From Chryseobacterium pennae (GTDB taxonomy: Bacteria; Bacteroidota; Bacteroidia; Flavobacteriales; Weeksellaceae), in assembly GCF_003385515.1 (NCBI RefSeq), contig NZ_QNVT01000025.1:1-64000 (forward strand): DNA of 64,000 bases, in the 5' to 3' direction. Position 1 is the stretch's first letter. Every line of letters begins with the position of its first letter. This document shows positions 25,110-34,031 of this stretch, one piece after another. Below the pieces are notes generated by a model. It had not been told where the DNA came from, did not search any database, and worked only from the letters and a program-made list of their open reading frames with translations. The position numbers were made by a program, and so were the translations under genes.

Positions 25110-27605
25110 TTAAATCAATCCGAATTGTTCAAAATGATGGGTAAAATGTTTCTTATGCATCAATTCCCACATTTCTTTGTTCAGTTTTCCGAATACAAAG
25201 TTCATGTGCTCCGCCTGTGGATTTTCTTTGTAATACACTACAAATCGTTTTAGATTATCAGTGAATGCCTGTTTTGCAGATTCCAGATTCTTATGGGTAA
25301 GTTCCGGAAGTGAACCATCCTGTGGTAAAAACGGAGCGGTAAAGTCCTTCGGCATTGCTCTGTGGTTATAAAGAGAATCCTGCCATTTTTCAAGATGTTC
25401 TTCAGGAGTGAAGCATTTATCTGCTTCAGGCTCACCTAAACTTACCAATAAAGCCTGATCCAGGTGCTCAATCATTTGCTGTGGAGACATTTTACCCCAA
25501 AGTGCAGGAGTACTTTCTGTTAATCCGCTTAAGATCTTTTGAACATTCTTCACAGTAAGGTCGATGAAAGGAGATTGTTTTGCCACCAGTGTTAAAATAG
25601 TTGCTACACAAACTACCTCATCTCTTTGGTTTACTACTTCCACCAGCCATTTTACAACTCCTGACGGAATATTTCTTCCCTTAACTCCTCTGTTAACCTT
25701 TTCTTTTGCTGTTAAATAAACGGTAATGGTATCACCAGCATATACAGGTTTAAAGAAACTACATTCTTCTAACCCATAATTGGCGATAACTGGTCCTTTT
25801 TTCCCGGAAACAAATAATCCTGCTGCTGCTGAAAGGATAAAATATCCATGCGCAACTGTTTTGTCGAAAATAGTTCCCGTTAAACTTGTAGCATCAGTAT
25901 GAGCATAGAAATGATCCCATGAAACATTGGAAAAGTTTACGATATCCGCATCGGTAACAGTTCTTCCTGCTGTTTCCAAAGAATCCCCTACTTCAACTTC
26001 TTCAAAATATTTCTGGAAAGGATGCTTATCTGAGAATTTCTTCTCCGCTCCTTGCTGGTAAATTTTAGTAATCGCTTTCAACACATCCGGTGATCCCTGA
26101 ATTGCAGTTTTCTGCAGGAAAAAATGAAGACCGCTTAATCCGCCCATTTCCTCTCCGCCTCCTGCTCTACCAGGTCCGCCATGCATTAGCGTCGGAAGTG
26201 GAGAACCGTGACCTGTACTCTCTTTGGCATTATCTCTGTTCAAAACAAAGATCCTACCATGTTGGGAGGCCATTTTCCATGAGGTTTCTGCAATAAAGTT
26301 TTCATCATGAGAAACGATAGATCCTACCAAACTTCCTTTTCCTCTTTTTGCCAAAGCCGCTGCTTCTTCAGCATCTTTATAGGGCATTAATGTAGATACC
26401 GGCCCGAAAGCTTCTACATCGTGGGAGATATTTTTTTCGAAAGGCTTATCATTCAGGAATAATTTAGGACTCATAAATGCTCCGTTGTCATAGTTAGCAT
26501 CTACCAGTTCATGTTTTCCATCATAAACAAGCTCTGTTTCTGATTTTAGAATATTTACTTTTCTCAGAACTTCCTCGTATTGCTGTCTTCCCACTAAAGA
26601 ACCCATTTTTGTTTCTCTGCTTAACGGATTTCCAATTTTTGTTTGGTCCAAAGCTTTAGATAAAGCATTCTGAACATCTCCTATTAAGTGCTCGGGAACA
26701 ATGATTCTTCTGATCGCTGTACATTTCTGACCTGCTTTTGTGGTCATTTCGTTACGAACTTCTTTGATGAATAAATCAAATTCCGGAGTTCCCGGTTTTG
26801 CATCCAATCCAAGAATAGAACAGTTCAGAGAGTCTGCTTCCATATTGAAACGTACTGCATTTCCGGCAACAGAAGGAAGTGATTTCAATTTCCTTCCTGT
26901 AGTAGCTGAACCTGTAAATAGAACTGAGTCGCCATCCTGAATATAATCCAGAATATTCCCCGGTTCTCCACATACTAATTGTACTGCTCCTTCCGGTAAA
27001 ACTCCACTTTCAATCATATCCTGAAATACAGCATTCGTAAGATAAGATCCGAAAGGGGATGGTTTCACAATAGAAGGAACACCTGCCAATAAGGAAGTAG
27101 AAAGCTTTTCCAACATTCCCCACACCGGAAAGTTATAGGCATTGATCTGTACAGAAACACCTTCGCTAGGCGTTAAAATATGAGTTCCCAAGAAAGTTCC
27201 GTTAGCTGAAATTTTCTGAGTATCTCCATCTACCCAAAATGAAGTATTGGGAAGCATTCTTTTTGCCAGTCCGGAGTAGGTAAAGAAAGTTCCGAAACCT
27301 CCTTCAATATCCACCCATGAATCCACATGTGTAGCTCCTGTTTTATATGATAAGTCGTAATATTTTTTCTTTCTTTCCAGCAGGTAAAGTGCCACTTTTT
27401 TCAACATTTCCCCACGGTCGTAGAAGGTCATTGAAGAAAGGTTTTTATATCCTACTGTTCTTCCATAGTCAAGGGCCTGCTCAAAATTAAGCCCTTCAGT
27501 ATCGGAAACGGCTACTTGTTCTCCTGTAACGGCATTGTACAAAGGAACTCCGTTTCCGGTACCTTCTACCCATTCTCCGTAGATATAGTTTTTTAGTTTT
27601 TGCAT
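25110..27605 (-). CDS. paaZ: PaaZ oxepin-CoA hydrolase/aldehyde dehydrogenase with extra C-terminal domain
   Basis: An 831-residue bifunctional ring-opening enzyme of phenylacetate catabolism. Residues 1-510 are the aldehyde dehydrogenase part (catalytic Cys in KAGQKCTAIRR, Glu in RFNMEADS). Residues about 520-680 are the MaoC-type hydratase (FSNVSWDHFYAHTD, with Asp and His in place). Known PaaZ proteins end near 680. Here about 150 extra residues follow, resembling the DinB-like DUF1569 domain (WGKMSPQQMIEHLDQ, FGKLNKEMWELMHKKH, HHFEQFG). Last gene of the operon. Confidence 0.93.
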   Translation of the reverse strand: MQKLKNYIYGEWVEGTGNGVPLYNAVTGEQVAVSDTEGLNFEQALDYGRTVGYKNLSSMTFYDRGEMLKKVALYLLERKKKYYDLSYKTGATHVDSWVDIEGGFGTFFTYSGLAKRMLPNTSFWVDGDTQKISANGTFLGTHILTPSEGVSVQINAYNFPVWGMLEKLSTSLLAGVPSIVKPSPFGSYLTNAVFQDMIESGVLPEGAVQLVCGEPGNILDYIQDGDSVLFTGSATTGRKLKSLPSVAGNAVRFNMEADSLNCSILGLDAKPGTPEFDLFIKEVRNEMTTKAGQKCTAIRRIIVPEHLIGDVQNALSKALDQTKIGNPLSRETKMGSLVGRQQYEEVLRKVNILKSETELVYDGKHELVDANYDNGAFMSPKLFLNDKPFEKNISHDVEAFGPVSTLMPYKDAEEAAALAKRGKGSLVGSIVSHDENFIAETSWKMASQHGRIFVLNRDNAKESTGHGSPLPTLMHGGPGRAGGGEEMGGLSGLHFFLQKTAIQGSPDVLKAITKIYQQGAEKKFSDKHPFQKYFEEVEVGDSLETAGRTVTDADIVNFSNVSWDHFYAHTDATSLTGTIFDKTVAHGYFILSAAAGLFVSGKKGPVIANYGLEECSFFKPVYAGDTITVYLTAKEKVNRGVKGRNIPSGVVKWLVEVVNQRDEVVCVATILTLVAKQSPFIDLTVKNVQKILSGLTESTPALWGKMSPQQMIEHLDQALLVSLGEPEADKCFTPEEHLEKWQDSLYNHRAMPKDFTAPFLPQDGSLPELTHKNLESAKQAFTDNLKRFVVYYKENPQAEHMNFVFGKLNKEMWELMHKKHFTHHFEQFGLI

Positions 27606-27614
27606 AAAATATTT

Positions 27615-27719
27615 AATTTAACCATATAAAATGTATCGGTTAATCAATGGGTGCTTCGACTTCGTTCAGCATGACTATTGATTGTTACATTTTTACATTG
27701 GTATAGTGTTATATTGATT
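27615..27719. repeat. Hairpin repeat, AATGTA family, with nested element
   Basis: The left arm around 27615-27650 (TAACCATATAAAATGTATCG and on) is partly complementary to the right arm 27676-27719 (ATTGTTACATTTTTACATTG and on). The loop carries a TTCG..TTCAGCATGAC element (27651-27675) related to those at 36031 and 39818. The right arm is nearly identical to the one at 36057. Lies between the esterase gene and paaZ. Confidence 0.7.
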
Positions 27720-27721
27720 AA

Positions 27722-28549
27722 TTATTTTGGTTCCTGATATGGGAAAAGTTTTACCAAACCTTCATATAAACTTCTGTGAAGAATCGTTGCATGATTGTCC
27801 GTTTCCATCATTTTATATTCTACTGTCCAGTTTTTCTTTCCTGCTTTTTTCAAAACATCATATAAACCTTCTGCATCTTTTATCATCACAGGGTGTTCTC
27901 CTTTTCCTACAGAAACATAAACGAACTTTTTAGTATCCGCAGATTTTGAAAGTAATTGAGGAGCCTGCTTTAAAAGGCTTTCATCATCCCACCATAAACT
28001 CGGGCTGATGATGAAATAATTGTTGAACATTTCAGGTTTCTTCAATAGGATTTCTGTTGCTAAAAGCCCACCAAGCGACTGTCCGAACAGATATTGTTCT
28101 GTAGTTTTAAACTGGCTCTCCACATAAGGTTTCAGTTCTTTTTCAAAAAAGGTGATAAACTTATCCGAATGTCCTGTTGTAGGATAGTCTTTCTGTAAAT
28201 CCTTTAAGTCTGTATGAAAAGTAAAATCTCTTTTTCTGTCTATATTCGCAATTCCAACCACAATGGTTTCCGGCATGGCATACATCTGGTTAAAGAACTG
28301 CACCAATCCTGTAACATGGATAAAGTCTTCATTCATACTTCCATCTAAAAGATAGATGATTGGATATGATTTTGCTTTATCAAAGTTTTGAGGAAGATAG
28401 ATGTTCAATGTTCTTTCTTCATTCAGAGTTTTAGACTTAATAGTCCTCACTTCTCCTATTGTAAGCGGTTTTGTACTGACAGTCTGTGCTGATAAGCTAC
28501 AATTTACCGCAAACATCATGCTGCATACAAGAGCAATTCTTTTAATCAT
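27722..28549 (-). CDS. Exported esterase D-like alpha/beta hydrolase
   Basis: A 275-residue protein from the ATG at 28549, which gives a clean signal peptide (MIKRIALVCSMMFAVNCSLSAQ). An ATG at 28567 directly abutting the paaY stop adds six residues. The fold shows LNIYLPQNFDK, IIYLLDGS, the nucleophile motif GQSLGG and a late His (ETDNHATILH), as in the putative esterase family with Fes/IroE and esterase D. Its place inside the phenylacetate operon is unusual. It could release phenylacetate from exported esters, but this is speculation. Confidence 0.85.
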   Translation of the reverse strand: MIKRIALVCSMMFAVNCSLSAQTVSTKPLTIGEVRTIKSKTLNEERTLNIYLPQNFDKAKSYPIIYLLDGSMNEDFIHVTGLVQFFNQMYAMPETIVVGIANIDRKRDFTFHTDLKDLQKDYPTTGHSDKFITFFEKELKPYVESQFKTTEQYLFGQSLGGLLATEILLKKPEMFNNYFIISPSLWWDDESLLKQAPQLLSKSADTKKFVYVSVGKGEHPVMIKDAEGLYDVLKKAGKKNWTVEYKMMETDNHATILHRSLYEGLVKLFPYQEPK

Positions 28550-28567
28550 ATTTAATTTTAAGGTCAT

Positions 28568-29161
28568 TTATTTTATATCATCCCAAATACTGTAATCTAC
28601 AATCTTTGTAGGGATCTGCTGAACGTATTCAGTAAAAGGTTCACAAGGAAGAATGGCTTCTTTTCCTTCTCTTGCCAATTCCTGGTATAGTTTTGTTCCT
28701 TCTGTTTTCCAATGAATCATTTCATCAGAGACATCACGGATAATTTTTGCAGGGCTTCCTACAATTAGTTTCCTCGGTTCACATCTGAAGTTAGCAGGAA
28801 CAAAAGCCAGAGCACCTACGATGCTTTCATCACCGATATACGCTTTATCCATCACCACAGAATTCATTCCGATTAAACAGTTCTTTCCGATATGTCCGGA
28901 GTGAATAATTGCTCCATGTCCAATATGGGCAGATTCCTCCAAAATAGTTTCTATATTCGGGAAAACATGAAGCGTACAGTTCTCCTGAACATTGGCTCCG
29001 TCTTTAATGATAATTTTCCCCCAGTCACCACGAATCACTGCATTGGGACCAATATAAACTTCTTCACCAATTTCTACATTCCCGATAATCACTGCCTGTG
29101 GATGAATATAAGCAGAGGATTTTATGATGGGACGGATTCCGTGATATGAGTAGATATTCAT
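28568..29161 (-). CDS. paaY: PaaY-like thioesterase, left-handed beta-helix
   Basis: A 197-residue hexapeptide-repeat protein of the gamma-carbonic anhydrase fold. Repeats such as IIGNVEIGEEVYIGPNAVI are followed by metal-ligand His residues in CTLHVFP and AHIGHGAIIHSG. PaaY in E. coli hydrolyses dead-end CoA esters of the phenylacetate pathway, so it protects the CoA pool. Length fits PaaY (196). Directly abuts the esterase gene. Confidence 0.9.
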   Translation of the reverse strand: MNIYSYHGIRPIIKSSAYIHPQAVIIGNVEIGEEVYIGPNAVIRGDWGKIIIKDGANVQENCTLHVFPNIETILEESAHIGHGAIIHSGHIGKNCLIGMNSVVMDKAYIGDESIVGALAFVPANFRCEPRKLIVGSPAKIIRDVSDEMIHWKTEGTKLYQELAREGKEAILPCEPFTEYVQQIPTKIVDYSIWDDIK

Positions 29162-29169
29162 ATTTTTTT

Positions 29170-29257
29170 AATTTGAGAATTTGAGAATGGGATAATTTGA
29201 AAATAAATAATGTCACTAAACATTTTCAAATTATCAAATTATCCCACTTTCAAATTG
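29170..29257. repeat. Hairpin repeat, AATTTGA family
   Basis: The left arm (29170-29205, AATTTGAGAATGGGATAATT inside) is complementary to the right arm (29221-29257), whose reverse complement contains AATTTGAAAGTGGGATAATT. It fills the gap between thiolase and paaY genes almost completely. Confidence 0.85.
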
Positions 29258-29258
29258 A

Positions 29259-30464
29259 TTATACTTTTTCAATGACCATTGCATAGCCTTGTCCGACACC
29301 GATACAAAGGGTACACAATGCATATTTTTTATCCTGTTTCTGAAGTTCCATGGCTGCAGAACCAATGATTCTTGCTCCGGAAACTCCCAGTGGGTGGCCA
29401 ATAGCAATAGCTCCTCCGTTTGGATTTATTCTTGCATCATTATCCTGTAAACCTAAGCTTCTTGTTACAGCTAATGCCTGTGCTGCAAAGGCTTCATTTA
29501 GTTCGATGATGTCTATATCTTCCAGAGAAAGGTTTAATCTCTTTAATAGCTTTTGAGTGGCTTCTACAGGCCCGATTCCCATAATTCTTGGTTCTACACC
29601 AGCTACAGAAGATCCAAGGATTTTAGCTTTTGGTTTTAATCCATATTTTTTTACAGCTTCTTCACTGGCTAAGATCAATGCAGCAGCTCCGTCATTCATT
29701 CCTGAAGCATTTCCGGCAGTTACTGTTCCTTCTTTTCTGAAAGCTGGACGAAGTTTTCCTAATCCTTCCATGGAAGAAGTGGGTTTAATAAACTCATCTT
29801 TTTCAAAAACAATCGGATCACCTTTTCTCTGTGGGATTTCAACTTTTACAATTTCTTCCGCTAATCTTCCGCTTTCCTGAGCTTTGGTTGCTTTTTGCTG
29901 AGACCAAAGGGCAAACTTGTCCTGATCTTCTCTGTTGATCTGGTGCATGTCTGCCAGATTTTCTGCAGTTTCACCCATTCCGTCAACGCCATACATTTCT
30001 TTCATTTTCGGATTGATAAATCTCCATCCGAAAGTGGTATCATACATCTGGCTGTCTCTTCCGAAAGCTGCACTTGGTTTGGACATTACATAAGGAGAAC
30101 GCGTCATATGCTCTACTCCACCGGCGATATAAATTTCTCCTTCTCCAGCTGCAATAGAACGGAAAGCATTAGCCACAGCAGACATTCCTGAAGCACAAAG
30201 TCTGTTTACCGTCTCACCTCCTATTTTATAAGGAAGCCCAGCTAATAAAAGTCCCATTCTGGCTACGTTTCTGTTATCTTCACCAGCCTGATTAGCGCAT
30301 CCAAAAATTACATCTTCAATTTCCTCTACAGGAACTTGAGGATTTCTTGCAACCACTTCTTTGATAACAATAGCTCCCAAATCATCTGCTCTTACTTCTG
30401 ATAATCCTCCCTGTAGTTTTGAAATGGGAGTTCTGACATAGTCTATGATGTATACGTTGTTCAT
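29259..30464 (-). CDS. paaJ: 3-oxoadipyl-CoA/acetyl-CoA thiolase
   Basis: A 401-residue thiolase from the ATG at 30464 (MNNVYIIDYVRTPIS). A longer frame to 30533 runs into a hairpin repeat and is rejected. Active-site residues are Cys in NRLCASGM, His in GHPLGVSGA and Cys in CTLCIGVGQG. In this operon it should cleave 3-oxoadipyl-CoA (and 2,3-didehydropimeloyl-type intermediates) to acetyl-CoA and succinyl-CoA, the last step of the pathway. Confidence 0.93.
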   Translation of the reverse strand: MNNVYIIDYVRTPISKLQGGLSEVRADDLGAIVIKEVVARNPQVPVEEIEDVIFGCANQAGEDNRNVARMGLLLAGLPYKIGGETVNRLCASGMSAVANAFRSIAAGEGEIYIAGGVEHMTRSPYVMSKPSAAFGRDSQMYDTTFGWRFINPKMKEMYGVDGMGETAENLADMHQINREDQDKFALWSQQKATKAQESGRLAEEIVKVEIPQRKGDPIVFEKDEFIKPTSSMEGLGKLRPAFRKEGTVTAGNASGMNDGAAALILASEEAVKKYGLKPKAKILGSSVAGVEPRIMGIGPVEATQKLLKRLNLSLEDIDIIELNEAFAAQALAVTRSLGLQDNDARINPNGGAIAIGHPLGVSGARIIGSAAMELQKQDKKYALCTLCIGVGQGYAMVIEKV

Positions 30465-30469
30465 AATTT

Positions 30470-30571
30470 TAATTTGAAAATGAGTCAATTTGAGAATTTG
30501 AAAATGTCTGATAGTAAGATTTAAAGAATACAATAATTTTCAAATTACCTCATCTTCAAATTTTCAAATTC
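30470..30571. repeat. Hairpin repeat, AATTTGA family
   Basis: The left arm 30470-30506 (AATTTGAAAATGAGTCAATT inside) pairs with the right arm 30532-30571, whose reverse complement has AATTTGAAGATGAGGTAATT. It fills the gap between paaI and the thiolase gene. Confidence 0.85.
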
Positions 30572-30572
30572 T

Positions 30573-30986
30573 TTATAATTCTGTTACTTTTTTTCCGATT
30601 TTATATACTGTTCCTACAAACTTAGCAATCAGTTCATTGTTCTGATTGGTGATCTTAATGTCATAAACAGCCGTCTTTCTGGTATCATTCACCAGAATGC
30701 TCTCTGCTCTGAAAACATCGCCTTCTTTTCCAGCTTTGGTAAAATTGATAATACAGTTTAAAGCTACAGCAGCATCTCCCGTATTGTTGGATGAAAATGC
30801 CAGTGCAGAATCTGCAAAAGCAAACGTTACGCCTCCATGCACTGTTTTAAGCCCATTAATCATATCTTTCTTAATCGGCATTTCTATTAAACAGTAATTT
30901 TCTTTTACTTCAATCATCTTGATATTCATCCATTGGGAAAAATAATCCTGATTGAACATATAATCTGCTACTTGTCTTGGATTCAT
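30573..30986 (-). CDS. paaI: Hydroxyphenylacetyl-CoA thioesterase PaaI
   Basis: A 137-residue hotdog-fold thioesterase. The signature NGLKTVHGGVTFAFADSALA contains the catalytic Asp and the His-Gly-Gly turn. It relieves CoA trapping in hydroxylated phenylacetyl-CoA by-products. Length and motifs match the PaaI family. It starts 5 nt after the unknown small gene on the same strand. Confidence 0.93.
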   Translation of the reverse strand: MNPRQVADYMFNQDYFSQWMNIKMIEVKENYCLIEMPIKKDMINGLKTVHGGVTFAFADSALAFSSNNTGDAAVALNCIINFTKAGKEGDVFRAESILVNDTRKTAVYDIKITNQNNELIAKFVGTVYKIGKKVTEL

Positions 30987-30991
30987 TTCTA

Positions 30992-31309
30992 CTATTCGTT
31001 TGTTATTTCTTCATATAATTCATCGGATAATTTGTCGTAAACACTCATGGTCTTACCCAGAATCACCTGTTCATATGAAAGATGAGTACCGGAATTATCA
31101 GAGCTATTTTCTCCTTCATACATTGCGTTTAAATCAATTCCACTTTCATTGGCAAGTCTTTGAATTAACGTTCTGTATTTTTCATTAAACTTCCCCAACA
31201 ATTCAAGTCTTTCCTGACTATCTTCTATGGATGAAGCTTCCTGAGTCAAATACTGTTTCTCAATTAAAAGCCTAGTTTCCAGTTCTGCTCTGAATTCTTC
31301 TATATTCAT
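30992..31309 (-). CDS. Hypothetical acidic helical protein in the phenylacetate operon
   Basis: A 105-residue protein of no recognised family. It is acidic and mostly helical (FRAELETRLLIEKQYLTQEA, SVYDKLSDELYEEI). No signal peptide or Cys. It lies 5 nt upstream of paaI and is translated in the same unit. A small accessory or adaptor role in the pathway is possible but unsupported. Confidence 0.68.
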   Translation of the reverse strand: MNIEEFRAELETRLLIEKQYLTQEASSIEDSQERLELLGKFNEKYRTLIQRLANESGIDLNAMYEGENSSDNSGTHLSYEQVILGKTMSVYDKLSDELYEEITNE

Positions 31310-31314
31310 TTTTT

Positions 31315-31381
31315 AATTTAACAATATATCAGCTTATCAATGTTTCGCCAAAGAATCACATTGGTAAGCTGATATATTTAT
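31315..31381. repeat. Hairpin repeat, AATGTA family
   Basis: The left arm AACAATATATCAGCTTATCA (31319-31342 region) and the right arm CATTGGTAAGCTGATATATT form a stem of about 20 bp with one mismatch. The loop (TTTCGCCAAAGAATCA) looks like a shortened, inverted copy of the nested TTCG element. Fills the gap between paaH and the 105-residue gene. Confidence 0.85.
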
Positions 31382-31386
31382 ATATT

Positions 31387-32517
31387 TTATAGTTTACGAA
31401 GTAAAGGACTTTGTCTGTACCTTTCTTCCTGATATTCATTGTAAAGGTTCTGTAGGGTCTCAGAGATTTTTAAGTATCCGATTTCTTTTCCCCAACCTAA
31501 TAATCCTTTTGGATAGTTTACTCCTTTCTGCATGGCCAGTTCGATGTCTTCATCATTTGCAACCCCTAATCTTTTAGCTTCCACAGCTTCATTGATCAGC
31601 ATTGAAATAATTCTTAAGAAGATCTGCTGATAAAGAGCATCATCTTTCTGTGCTTCCGGTTTTACAGCGTCTTCACTGTAATCGTAGAAACCTTTTCCTG
31701 TTTTTCTGCCATGAAGTTTAGCTTCAGACATTCTCTGTTGAAGTAAAGAGGGTTTATATTTAGGATCATAGAAATAATCTTTATAAACCGTTGTTGTTAC
31801 GGCAAAGTTCACATCTACTCCAATAAGGTCCATTAATTCAAAGGGTCCCATTTTGAAGTTTCCTACCGTTTTCATTGCATCATCTACCTGTTCTGGTGTT
31901 GCAATATTTTCTTCAACAATTCTTAATGCCTCACCATAATATGGACGGGCAATTCTATTGACAATGAACCCAGGAATATCTTTAGCTATAACAGGCGTTT
32001 TCCCCCAATCTTTCATGAGGTTGTATATTTTTTCCGCTAAAGTTTTTTCTGTTAATAAAGAAGGAATTACTTCTACTAAAGGCATCAGAGGAGCCGGGTT
32101 GAAGAAATGAATTCCGATGAAACGCTCTGGTTTCTTGAGTTCTGCCCCCAGAGAGGTGATAGAAATGGATGATGTATTGGAACCAATGATACAGTCTTCG
32201 GAAACATAAGTTTCAAGCTCTGTAAAAACTTTGGTTTTGATATCTTTATTTTCAATGATCGCTTCAATAACTAAGTTAGAATCTTTTAAATCCTGTAAGG
32301 CTTCACCTTTAACGATATTGTTTCTGATCTCTGCAGCTTTTTCCTGGGAAATTTTCCCTTTTTCAGCTAATTTCTGAAGGGTTTTCTCTAACCCTGTAAG
32401 TGCTTTATCTATTTGTGGAGCATTAGCATCGAATAAAACGACCTTGCATCCTGCTGTTGCAGCTACCTGGGCAATTCCAACACCCATGGTTCCTGCCCCA
32501 ATAATTCCAATATTCAT
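31387..32517 (-). CDS. paaH: 3-hydroxyadipyl-CoA dehydrogenase PaaH
   Basis: A 376-residue NAD-dependent 3-hydroxyacyl-CoA dehydrogenase. The Rossmann motif GAGTMGVGIAQ is at the N-terminus, the catalytic His-containing motif is GIHFFNPAPLMPLVEV, and the C-terminal domain has GFIVNRIARPY and GPFELMDLIGVD. It oxidises 3-hydroxyadipyl-CoA. A shortened second C-terminal repeat (residues 290-376) is present; E. coli PaaH is longer (about 475). Confidence 0.93.
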   Translation of the reverse strand: MNIGIIGAGTMGVGIAQVAATAGCKVVLFDANAPQIDKALTGLEKTLQKLAEKGKISQEKAAEIRNNIVKGEALQDLKDSNLVIEAIIENKDIKTKVFTELETYVSEDCIIGSNTSSISITSLGAELKKPERFIGIHFFNPAPLMPLVEVIPSLLTEKTLAEKIYNLMKDWGKTPVIAKDIPGFIVNRIARPYYGEALRIVEENIATPEQVDDAMKTVGNFKMGPFELMDLIGVDVNFAVTTTVYKDYFYDPKYKPSLLQQRMSEAKLHGRKTGKGFYDYSEDAVKPEAQKDDALYQQIFLRIISMLINEAVEAKRLGVANDEDIELAMQKGVNYPKGLLGWGKEIGYLKISETLQNLYNEYQEERYRQSPLLRKL

Positions 32518-32527
32518 TTTTATCTGT

Positions 32528-32606
32528 ACAATGTATTAATGTAAAATGTATTCATGTAAACAAGTTTTAAAATCATTAATACATTTTACATGAATACATT
32601 AATACG
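32528..32606. repeat. Hairpin repeat, AATGTA family
   Basis: The left arm ATGTATTAATGTAAAATGTA and following words pair with the right arm TACATTTTACATGAATACAT (region 32574-32606). The words are permuted, so more than one pairing register is possible. It fills the paaG-paaH gap. Confidence 0.8.
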
Positions 32607-32610
32607 AATT

Positions 32611-33411
32611 TTACCTTCCTTTATAATCAGGTTTTCTTTTCTGTAAAAAGGCATTTACACCTTCTATGAAGTCTTCTGTTTCTGCAGCTTCCTGTTGCAG
32701 ATCCCCTTCCAATTCCAACTGTTCTTTTAGAGTATTGGTATAAGAATTGGCAAAAGCTTTTTTTGTTAACTTAAGAGCTGCGGTTGGCATGTTTGCCATT
32801 CTTTCAAGGATTTCCATTGATTTTGGACCAAACTCTTCTTCACTGAAAACCTCAGCGACAAGACCATGAGTTTTAGATTCTTCAGCAGATAATTTTTTAC
32901 CTGTGAACGCTAAATAATTGGCCAATTGTCTACCTAAAAGCTTCGGTAAGAAGTAAGTTCCTCCTGTATCAGGGATCAAACCGATATTTGAAAATGCCTG
33001 AGCAAAATAAGCTTTGTTGTTGGCCAATACGAAATCGCAAATTAAAGCCAGCATTGCTCCTGCTCCTACTGCAGGTCCGTTTACCAATGCAATAACCGGT
33101 TTTTTACAACGGGTAACTTCCATTACCAATGGATTGTAGTAGTCTACCACAATTTTTCTGATAATATCCTGATCATGGTGCTCTTTACCTACCGCAAAAG
33201 CTTCTTCAAGATTTTGGCCTGAACAAAAAGCTCTGCCTCTTCCGGAAATAGCAACACATCTTACGGTTTCATCTTCACTGCATTCTTTAACGAAATCTTT
33301 AAGATCTGCTAAAGCTGGCTTTGTAAGCGCGTTCATCGTTTCAGGCTGATTCAGATAAGCTATTTTAAGCTTCCCGTCAAAATGCGATTCAATATCGAGT
33401 TGTGTATACAT
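32611..33411 (-). CDS. paaG: Ring-1,2-epoxyphenylacetyl-CoA isomerase PaaG
   Basis: A 266-residue crotonase-family enzyme. Oxyanion motifs are AFCSGQNLEEA and GPAVGAGAMLALICD. The PaaG-specific region FSNIGLIPDTGGTYFLPKL carries the catalytic Asp in place of the second Glu. It converts the ring epoxide to oxepin-CoA and can also shift double bonds later in the pathway. Length matches E. coli PaaG (262). Confidence 0.93.
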   Translation of the reverse strand: MYTQLDIESHFDGKLKIAYLNQPETMNALTKPALADLKDFVKECSEDETVRCVAISGRGRAFCSGQNLEEAFAVGKEHHDQDIIRKIVVDYYNPLVMEVTRCKKPVIALVNGPAVGAGAMLALICDFVLANNKAYFAQAFSNIGLIPDTGGTYFLPKLLGRQLANYLAFTGKKLSAEESKTHGLVAEVFSEEEFGPKSMEILERMANMPTAALKLTKKAFANSYTNTLKEQLELEGDLQQEAAETEDFIEGVNAFLQKRKPDYKGR

Positions 33412-33431
33412 AGTGTTGTATTTTATATTTA

Positions 33432-33494
33432 ATAATGCACTAATTTAACAATATTAATCAATGTAATTGTCTAACAATTTAACAATCTAGCACT
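33432..33494. repeat. Degenerate AATGTA-family repeat
   Basis: Two similar words, CTAATTTAACAATATTAATC and CTAACAATTTAACAATCTAG, flank an AATGTAATTGT core. It resembles left arms of the neighbouring hairpins, but no clear right arm remains. The rest of the 152-nt paaG-paaD gap has a weak ACTGA/TCAGT inverted repeat only. Confidence 0.5.
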
Positions 33495-33563
33495 ATCATC
33501 GTTATGTTTTGCATAGTCCGTAAATTTTAGGGCTAAACTGATACTTTGATTCAGTGTTACCTA

Positions 33564-34028
33564 TCAGTGACATTTAAAATAATCAAAAGGTTCCAGACAA
33601 TCTAAGCACTGATAAGAAGCCTTACACAAGGTAGACCCGAACCTGCTGATCTGTTTGGTATGCTCCGAACCACAGCGTGGACATTTTTTCGGTTTCCCGA
33701 TGTGATTCTCGTCTGCTCCTTTTTCAGGAGGCGTAATTCCGAAAGCACGTAGTTTTTCTCTTGCTTCATCGGTCAGCCAGTCTGTTGTCCATATCGGAAA
33801 CATTTTGGTGACTACTTTTGCTTCCCATCCGTTTTCCTTCATCATCTTGATAATATCTTTTTCAATGGTAAACATTGCAGGACAGGCGGAATATGTAGGA
33901 GTAATTATCACCTCACAGGAATTTTCACCTGTTACCTGTGCGTCTCTTACAATTCCTAATTCTACAATATCAATCACCGGAATTTCCGGATCGGGAATTG
34001 TTTTTAATAAATCTAAAAGCTGATTCAT
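33564..34028 (-). CDS. paaD: Phenylacetyl-CoA epoxidase assembly subunit PaaD
   Basis: A 154-residue protein with an N-terminal MIP18/DUF59 domain (DPEIPVIDIVELGIVRD, TYSACPAM) and a C-terminal zinc-ribbon-like part with C-P-R-C and C-L-D-C pairs. PaaD is needed for the epoxidase, probably for iron-sulfur or metal-centre assembly. Separated from paaC by an inserted hydrolase gene, an unusual arrangement. Confidence 0.93.
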   Translation of the reverse strand: MNQLLDLLKTIPDPEIPVIDIVELGIVRDAQVTGENSCEVIITPTYSACPAMFTIEKDIIKMMKENGWEAKVVTKMFPIWTTDWLTDEAREKLRAFGITPPEKGADENHIGKPKKCPRCGSEHTKQISRFGSTLCKASYQCLDCLEPFDYFKCH

Positions 34029-34031
34029 ATT

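Noticed and set aside
30465..30533. Longer thiolase start at 30533
   Set aside because: The extension translates the hairpin repeat; the family N-terminus is the Met at 30464.
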